64,000 nucleotides of DNA from assembly GCA_002812745.2 (NCBI GenBank), contig NCSJ02000107.1:62001-126000 (forward strand), written 5' to 3'. This DNA is from Scytalidium lignicola (taxonomy: Eukaryota > Ascomycota > Leotiomycetes). The position numbers were made by a program, and so were the translations under genes. Each line of letters begins with the position of its first letter. Position 1 is the first letter of the stretch. Below the pieces are notes generated by a model. It was not told the origin of the DNA. It searched no databases and saw only the letters and a list, made by a program, of their open reading frames with translations. Positions 58,401 through 64,000 of the stretch are shown in pieces.

Positions 58401-59617
58401 GCAAATATCAAGTTTATTGACGTTTGGACTTTGGCAAGTGACGTTGCAGACAACAACTCATCAAGAGGAAAATCTCTCATAAGTTGATTGTATTTCTGAA
58501 CCTTTTCTGTCGCTTCCTTCAGCCCAGTATCAGCAGAGAAACTGACAGTAGCTTGGAAACGTTTCGCGTGACGGAGAATATCGAGTGTCAACATAACACC
58601 ATCGCTTCGTAGTTGACCCTCGATTCCCTCCAAGGCAGACTCCATCGATAGCCAGAAGTTGATCTCCTGAGTAGCCGTACCACTTGTAGGATCTCTCGAC
58701 ATTTTTGTGATAGTTTGTATTGACTTGATCCATCCATTTACGGTAGACTGTAGGTTGTTCAGGAAAGTGCTGTCCTGAATAAGAGTCCCAGGAACGAACT
58801 CCACTGAAGGCTTGACATTTCGAGCTGAGGCTTCTTCAAGAGCATTCTGAACAATAGGGTGTAACGGAAGAATAAGTTCTGGAATCTCGATATTCTGTTG
58901 AAGATGCAATAAACTCAACTCTAACTCGGCTATCTTCTTCTTTGTCACTGGTATGCCAGTCTTTGCCTCCACATCAGATCTGCCTTTCGTTCCATTGCTA
59001 GTTTGTTGTGCCCTGGTGAATGCATCAAAGTAAGGCGCCAGCGCTAGATGAACCACGGAATGGAGAATCTCAAAAGGAGATACCGAGGTTCCACCTTGAC
59101 CATTTGGATTGCTGCTCTGTGGCCCAACCCCAGGCAAATTAATAATTTGTATTTGAGAAGAAATCGGTAGTGTTGGATCTATCGGTTGCGGTCTCTTCAA
59201 TAATGCAATAGAAGCTACGGTTGTGGAAGAAACAGAAATATCAGCTGCAAGATTATAATTATAAGTTACCGAACCTATCCTATGTGTTAGCAAAGACCAC
59301 AGATGCGGATATTGAGGAGTAGTACCCGATAAATCAACATTGGTTTCTATTGCATCATGAGATGCGATATCTTTCTGGATATATAACGCCGGTTGAGACT
59401 CCGTCGCAAAGCGGGTACATCTCTGAACAGTATCCGGATATCGAGATTTCGAAAGAAGACTGCCAACATTTTCTAGTTCCTTTCGTGTAGCCCCCAAAGT
59501 GACTTCCAGGACTTGTACCAGATGCTCCACCACCAAGATAGGATCTATTGTAGGGAAGACGCCATTGCTGATTCCATTCGCCGAGGGACCTTCAGGAGAG
59601 GCGACCACACCCTCCAT
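46471..59617 (-). CDS. DYN1: cytoplasmic dynein heavy chain
   Basis: Minus-end microtubule motor that positions nuclei and carries endosomes in hyphae. Only two exons: 59617-46991 (12.6 kb) and 46938-46471, giving about 4364 aa. The 52-nt intron (GTGAGT...TACAG) joins EFNDSD to [13 protein letters not shown]. The start is the first ATG; the open frame begins five codons earlier at TTG. The tail domain is residues 1 to about 1450 and the linker follows. The AAA ring has P-loops GPAGTGKTE (AAA1, near 1950), GNSGTGKS (AAA2, near 2242), GPPGSGKTM (AAA3, near 2613) and GVSGSGKTT (AAA4, near 2955), plus the AAA1 Walker B word GCFDEFNRL. The coiled-coil stalk and microtubule-binding domain lie at about 3190-3440. 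AAA5, AAA6 and the C-terminal domain follow. The length matches Neurospora and Aspergillus (nudA) dynein. Confidence 0.97.
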
Positions 59618-60381
59618 AGTGGTTGTGTACAATCTATTAGATAAATATCATTGCCCGGTAGAATGGAAAGTATTATGTATCGCAAATATGGTCACAGGTG
59701 GTTTGGGGAGATCAGCTGTGTTGGTTGTTGCAATCCGTGAAAGGGAGTAATAGTATGTTGACTTTTAAGGGCCTAAACGGTGCTGTCGCGAACGCGAGTT
59801 GTTGTAACTTTCCTCAACCCCTGAAGCATGTCGCGCTAGTCCAAGAAAGTCACACATGCATGATGAAGTGACCCACAGACAATGCGCCTCTGTTTCCATA
59901 CGATTTTATACTTATCAATCTAGTTAATGAAATAAATGAATGTTTAAATGAATCATGTGGCTTATATCTTCCATAACCGGCACCATGAAGATCAAAAGAG
60001 TTGATTTCAACACGTCAACTGGTAGGATGTACCGAATAATATAAGAGGTGAGGTTGATATTGCATAATGTTAACCAAGAGACATGAAACAGGCTCTATAG
60101 GATGTTTCAACTAATCTCAATTGCATTAGATATGGTTATTCTTTACACTGCTGTAGACATTATAATCTTTATGCTAGAAGCAGTAACTTATACAGGTAAA
60201 GTTCCGAAATATTTGGAGATGCGCCAAGGTCATTGATGTAATCTTACATCGAGTGTGTCCACCACGAAATCTGAACCGTAATTTCGAAGTATACATCCTA
60301 CACTCGTAAAGGGATCGAATTTATAGCAATAAGGCCAGTTTCAGGACTCTAGTAATAGCAATCCCAGGAAGGGTTTTCGAC
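59618..60381. other. dynein upstream region / TOM20 3' flank
   Basis: 764 bp between two minus-strand genes. It is AT-rich beyond about 59900 and contains no open frame of interest. It presumably holds the dynein promoter. Confidence 0.6.
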
Positions 60382-61081
60382 TTAATCAAGTCCAACACCA
60401 CCAGGTATTCCGCTATCAGAACCTGGGCCTGCACCAACTGGTCCAACATTTAAGTCTGAATCGGCAGCGATCATTTCAGCGAGGATATCAAGGACCGGCT
60501 ATGCACAGATATTAGCCAGGGTGATTAATCTAAGTGGTTTTGAAAATACCTTTGGGACAGTCTTATCATATATCGAGATCAGATCTGGGGGTTGTGGGTA
60601 GACTTTAAGGGCTTTGTAGAAACACAAAGCAGCTTCCATATTAAGGGAGCCTGGACCAGGACGAGTTAGCAAAGTTCCATAAGAATTACCAGTTTCCACC
60701 TTCAATCCAGGAGATCACGTACCATCCACACTCAACTGTTCTCCTCTACCGACTTCTTGCATGAAGAAGGCCTCTTTCTCCTCCACATCTACCGGGAATC
60801 CTTCCTCCTTTGCTTCCTGCACGGCAATTCTGATAGCCTGCCTTTGTTTTGATGAATTGGCCTCGGCCTCCTCCTTTGCTGCCCTGGCTTGTCTTTTGGA
60901 TTCCTTCTTCAGCTGTTTCCTAAATGTTGGATCGGTCCTTCGGCGGTGATCAAAATAGACAGCATATGCTACGGGGAAATTATCAGGAAAGACCAATAAC
61001 ATGAATTAGAAGCTCCTCACCAAGAAAACCAGTAGCCACAGCACCGACACTCACTGCCACGATGGTTGTTGTCTGAACCAT
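60382..61081 (-). CDS. TOM20: mitochondrial import receptor TOM20
   Basis: Outer-membrane receptor of the TOM complex that recognises presequences. Four exons: 61081-61021, 60968-60723, 60650-60550 and 60498-60382, giving 174 aa. The third exon starts after a GGTCCAG acceptor (branch TTGCTAACTC), which restores [17 protein letters not shown]. The N-terminus has one membrane span ([21 protein letters not shown]) followed by the conserved [18 protein letters not shown]. The receptor domain includes [33 protein letters not shown] and [20 protein letters not shown]. The tail is Gly-rich and ends PGGVGLD. Confidence 0.94.
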
Positions 61082-61474
61082 GTTGGGGACCAATTCAGAT
61101 GCACAGCGACTACAGGAGGTGTTGACAATGAATAAGGGACTACTCGCCGCTGTCGTGATGTTTAATTGGATTGATGCTGGAAAGCTCCTCACATATGGAT
61201 CAAGACCAGGATGAATTTTAATAAATTCCACGTCTTTGCCTCAGGCGGATATTATTAGCGTCATCCCTTGCTATCCGTAGCCGGTAACGCCGACTAGTCT
61301 GGAGAGCTTGAGCTTAGCGTGGAACATCAAGTGCTGCAACGTCGCTGTACTCCGTATACCTTAATAAACTGGGACAACATTCTCCAGTTTATTTGGAATT
61401 CTCAACATAATTTGGCTCACTGAAAGAGCTAGGATAAAATCTAATAATTTGTATTGGAAAACCCCGATTTTACT
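61082..61474. promoter_or_regulatory. divergent promoter, TOM20 / EXO84
   Basis: 393 bp between outward-facing start codons. It contains GCTGTACTCCGTATACC at 61345-61361, which combines the TACTGTAC-like and CTCCGTA words seen at 8080-8100. Confidence 0.5.
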
Positions 61475-63742
61475 ATGTCAGAACAAAGTGGGAGAGGAAT
61501 CTCCCTTCGAACAAAACGAAAGGGAGGCCGGCCAACCATAAGTGCGCCAAAACAGATATCTGCTCCAATCTCTCAATCAGGAGCAGAACCAGTTATTGCT
61601 GCAACAAGCAAGCTTCCTGCTGCATTACAACGGCCACAAGCTGGGGGCAAGGTGCGTTTCCCAAAGACAGATTCCGTGTGCTTTTCCTTTATTATAAATT
61701 GAGGCTGTGGCTTAAAACGGGACATATAGATAGTTCATAACTAACTAGTGTGCAGACCTCAGATCTTGTTAAACGTCGATATTCCACTCGGTTCAATAAT
61801 CCTCCACCTGGCTTTGGGCCTAGCAATCCATCTATCCCCTCTGTTCCATCTTTGCCAACACAATACGCTACATCTAATAACCGTGACCGAGGCCCATCAC
61901 CAGCGAGAGGCCCTGGGTTGACGGTTGATCTAGCAACTTTACGAAATCCCAATTTTCGACCAGATCAATGTAAGTCATGCTTCTGTTTTAGATTGAATTG
62001 TTAAAGCTAATAGCCTCTCCAAGATGTTACTTCTATCCTCACTGATGCATCGGAGCAAGATATCATTGAGTATCAACAAGCTTTGCAGAAAGTGAGAAAT
62101 CGGGCTTCCACAGACCTTCAGCAAAATGTCTACCAGAATAGGACCCAGTTTATCAAAATCAGTAAAGAAGCTGAAAAATTGAAGGCGGAGATGCGAGCTC
62201 TGAGAAATTTGATGGCCGAACTTAAGACAAATACCACTGCTCTCCGCACGGGATCCTCGAGTAGCCCTGATGATGGCACAGAGTTAGGCTTAGCTCCGAC
62301 TTTAAGCAAGCGGGATAAGAGGAGCTCTGTTGCTGATCGGACTGCTATGTGGAACTCTCAACTTCAGGTATGTGCAAATCCTGTATTGCCTACCATAAGT
62401 TGCTATATTAACTCAATTTAGGCATTGTGGAAAACTGTTGAAGGCTCACAGAAATTCCTACCTGCACTTCCTGGGCGACATGTGGTGCAAAATGCTGGTC
62501 TATGGATAGAGCTTGACAATGCAACGTGGAAATCCAGACGAGCCATGCAAATCATTCTACTAAATGACCATCTCCTTATTGCAGCAAGGAAGAAGAGGAA
62601 GGTTGAAGGTGGCAACCCTGTGGATCAACGGCAAGCTCCATCTAAACTCATCGCTGACCGCTGCTGGCCGCTGCTCGATATCGAGATGGTGGACTTGGCT
62701 GGGACTAGTGAATCCGCTAGTGGACGTAATAAAGTTGCCGATGCCATAATGATCAGAGGGGTCGGTCAGGAGTCATTCACATACTGCACTGAAAAACCGG
62801 GCGACAACGAAAAACCAATGTTAATGATGAATTTTCGAAAAGCTGTAGAAGAGCTTAGAAAGGGCCTTCGATCAGAAATGGAGACTAGCAATAAAGCAAA
62901 GGAAACAATCAACTACTTTGCTTCACGCGATCCTGGCCTGCTTAAGAAAACAGAACTGCTCGAGACTCTATCAGACATTAAGGACATGCTAATTGAGGTT
63001 GACGGCAAACAGCAAAACCTCCGCTGGGTTGAAGGCCAGGTCGACGAACTTGACATTGATATTTCTTTACAACGTTTTGACACCGCCGTGCAACGTGTTG
63101 AAAAGCTCCATGCATTAGCAAAGAGTCTTAAAAGCAACGTTGTTGCTCAAGACTTTATTAATTTCAAGGCAGAGGAAAGAGCGACAAAGCTCGCTGGATT
63201 AATTACTCGAGAGCTTGTCGAGTCTCACAATGAACTCAAGAAGACCAAAGTAAATGTAGGCTGGCTAGCTCGACTGGGCTTTGAAGATCGAGCACGAGAG
63301 GCCTACCTTGAAGCACGTGCTAATGTTATACGCAAGAGATCTAGGTATGTTCTCCTAAGGTTAGATAGCAAGCCAACAGCTAACTAGGCAAAGACAATGT
63401 ATATTTGAAGGTAATCTTCATCAATACATCTGGCAGATCTCTTTTGTCTACTTTACCATGATCCGGAACACGGTTTCAACATTTCAACAGTGCTTCCCTC
63501 CCATGCTCATGAGTGCCTGTGTCAGATGGGCTAAGGAACAGGTAGAAGCCTTCAACACAATTCTAGCTCGGCAATTGAGCAGCACAGAAAGAGATGGGCC
63601 AGAATGGACAGAGTGTATGAACCAAGTAAAAGAGCATGCCAACATGCTAACGGAGGTTGGCCTCGACTTTAAGGGGCTTGTCGGATGTGATGATACACTA
63701 CTGGAAAGCAAGACGGAATCTGTGGGCTTAGGACTAGCATAA
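61475..63742 (+). CDS. EXO84: exocyst complex component EXO84
   Basis: Subunit of the exocyst, which tethers secretory vesicles at growth sites. Five exons: 61475-61651, 61756-61969, 62024-62367, 62422-63344 and 63388-63742, giving 670 aa; introns are 104, 54, 54 and 43 nt. The start is the first ATG (61475-61477). The N-terminus is disordered and basic. A coiled coil with QKVRNRASTDLQQNVYQNR follows near residues 140-200. A PH-type domain starts near 245 (LWKTVEGSQKFLPALPGRH, AGLWIELDNA, IILLNDHLLIAARKKRK). The helical C-terminal half contains SLQRFDTAVQRVEKLHALA and QYIWQISFVYFTMIRNTV. The family's ordering is complete and the gene ends inside the window. Confidence 0.93.
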
Positions 63743-64000
63743 ATCTAACAGACAGGTAATCAGTTTATCACTTGTGGAAATTTGCCAACAGGGTGTAAAG
63801 TGTCCAGTTCTAGTTCCTTTGTGGTATGTTTTTGCCGTACGCGTATTTCGAAAGTAAATGAGGTGCAACAAACAAGGTATTGTACAAAGATGGTGCAGGG
63901 CAGATAAGGTGAGTGGCGCTCGTGTGGAATCAATACAGTATTACTTAAGCGAATGTTCCCACTGCAAATGTGAACTCCCCTTGTCCATCTCTACGACCCC
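63743..64000. other. EXO84 3' flank
   Basis: The last 258 bp after EXO84 show no coding character on either strand. Confidence 0.5.

Noticed and set aside
59618..59632. dynein start five codons upstream
   Set aside because: The upstream codon is TTG; the first ATG is at 59615-59617.
60651..60722. reading the segment before TOM20 exon 3 ([11 protein letters not shown]) as coding
   Set aside because: It needs a 23-nt intron and breaks the frame; a 72-nt intron ending GGTCCAG with branch CTAAC restores the family sequence.

Overview
This window looks like nuclear DNA of a filamentous ascomycete. Introns are short (about 43-110 nt, GT...AG, with CTAAC/CTAAT branch sites). Genes are compact on both strands, and the set is typical of hyphal fungi: a division-1 chitin synthase, an MSB2-type signalling mucin, cytoplasmic dynein heavy chain and EXO84. 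Protein wording suggests Leotiomycetes (Helotiales, perhaps Sclerotiniaceae); that is inference only. The sequence is draft quality: single Ns sit mainly next to homopolymers (182, 437, 5286, 5349, 6246, 6356, 6386, 31168, 35482, 41479, 46288).

Layout. 0-2.7 kb holds a decayed AIM9/APH-type phosphotransferase pseudogene in AT-rich DNA. 2.7-4.6 kb (-) encodes an unrecognised protein with three cysteine-pair zinc motifs. 4.6-11 kb is a gene-poor stretch rich in simple repeats and a recurring TACTGTAC motif. 11-13.2 kb (+) is an orphan basic, serine-rich protein. 13.4-15.2 kb (-) is an MFS transporter, and 16.1-18.3 kb (-) a twin-cassette ABC ATPase. UMP1 (+) is divergent from the ABC gene. Then follow, all on the minus strand, a prenylated ubiquitin-fold protein, a glutathionyl-hydroquinone reductase, the ubiquitin E1 UBA1 and an FKBP12. 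29.4-34.5 kb is a second gene-poor interval, leading into MSB2 (+, 34.5-37.3 kb) and chitin synthase (+, 38.2-41.5 kb). EMC4 (-) and AP-1 beta (+) are divergent. Dynein heavy chain (-) fills 46.5-59.6 kb, TOM20 (-) follows, and EXO84 (+) ends the window.

How the genes fit together. Most are housekeeping. MSB2, chitin synthase, AP-1 beta, dynein and EXO84 all serve polarised growth and cell-wall delivery, and UMP1, the ubiquitin-fold protein and UBA1 all serve the ubiquitin-proteasome system. Neither grouping shows operon-like logic, so both may be chance. I found no biosynthetic cluster, transposon, CRISPR or defence system. The least explained signals are the intergenic TACTGTAC motif, the three-motif zinc protein, the orphan at 11 kb, a tRNA-like stem-loop at 15.66 kb, and several unusual gene starts: a 3-nt coding exon, leaders that suggest dual targeting, and an E1 leader without an ATG. 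Exon boundaries were worked out by hand from splice signals, frame and family conservation.
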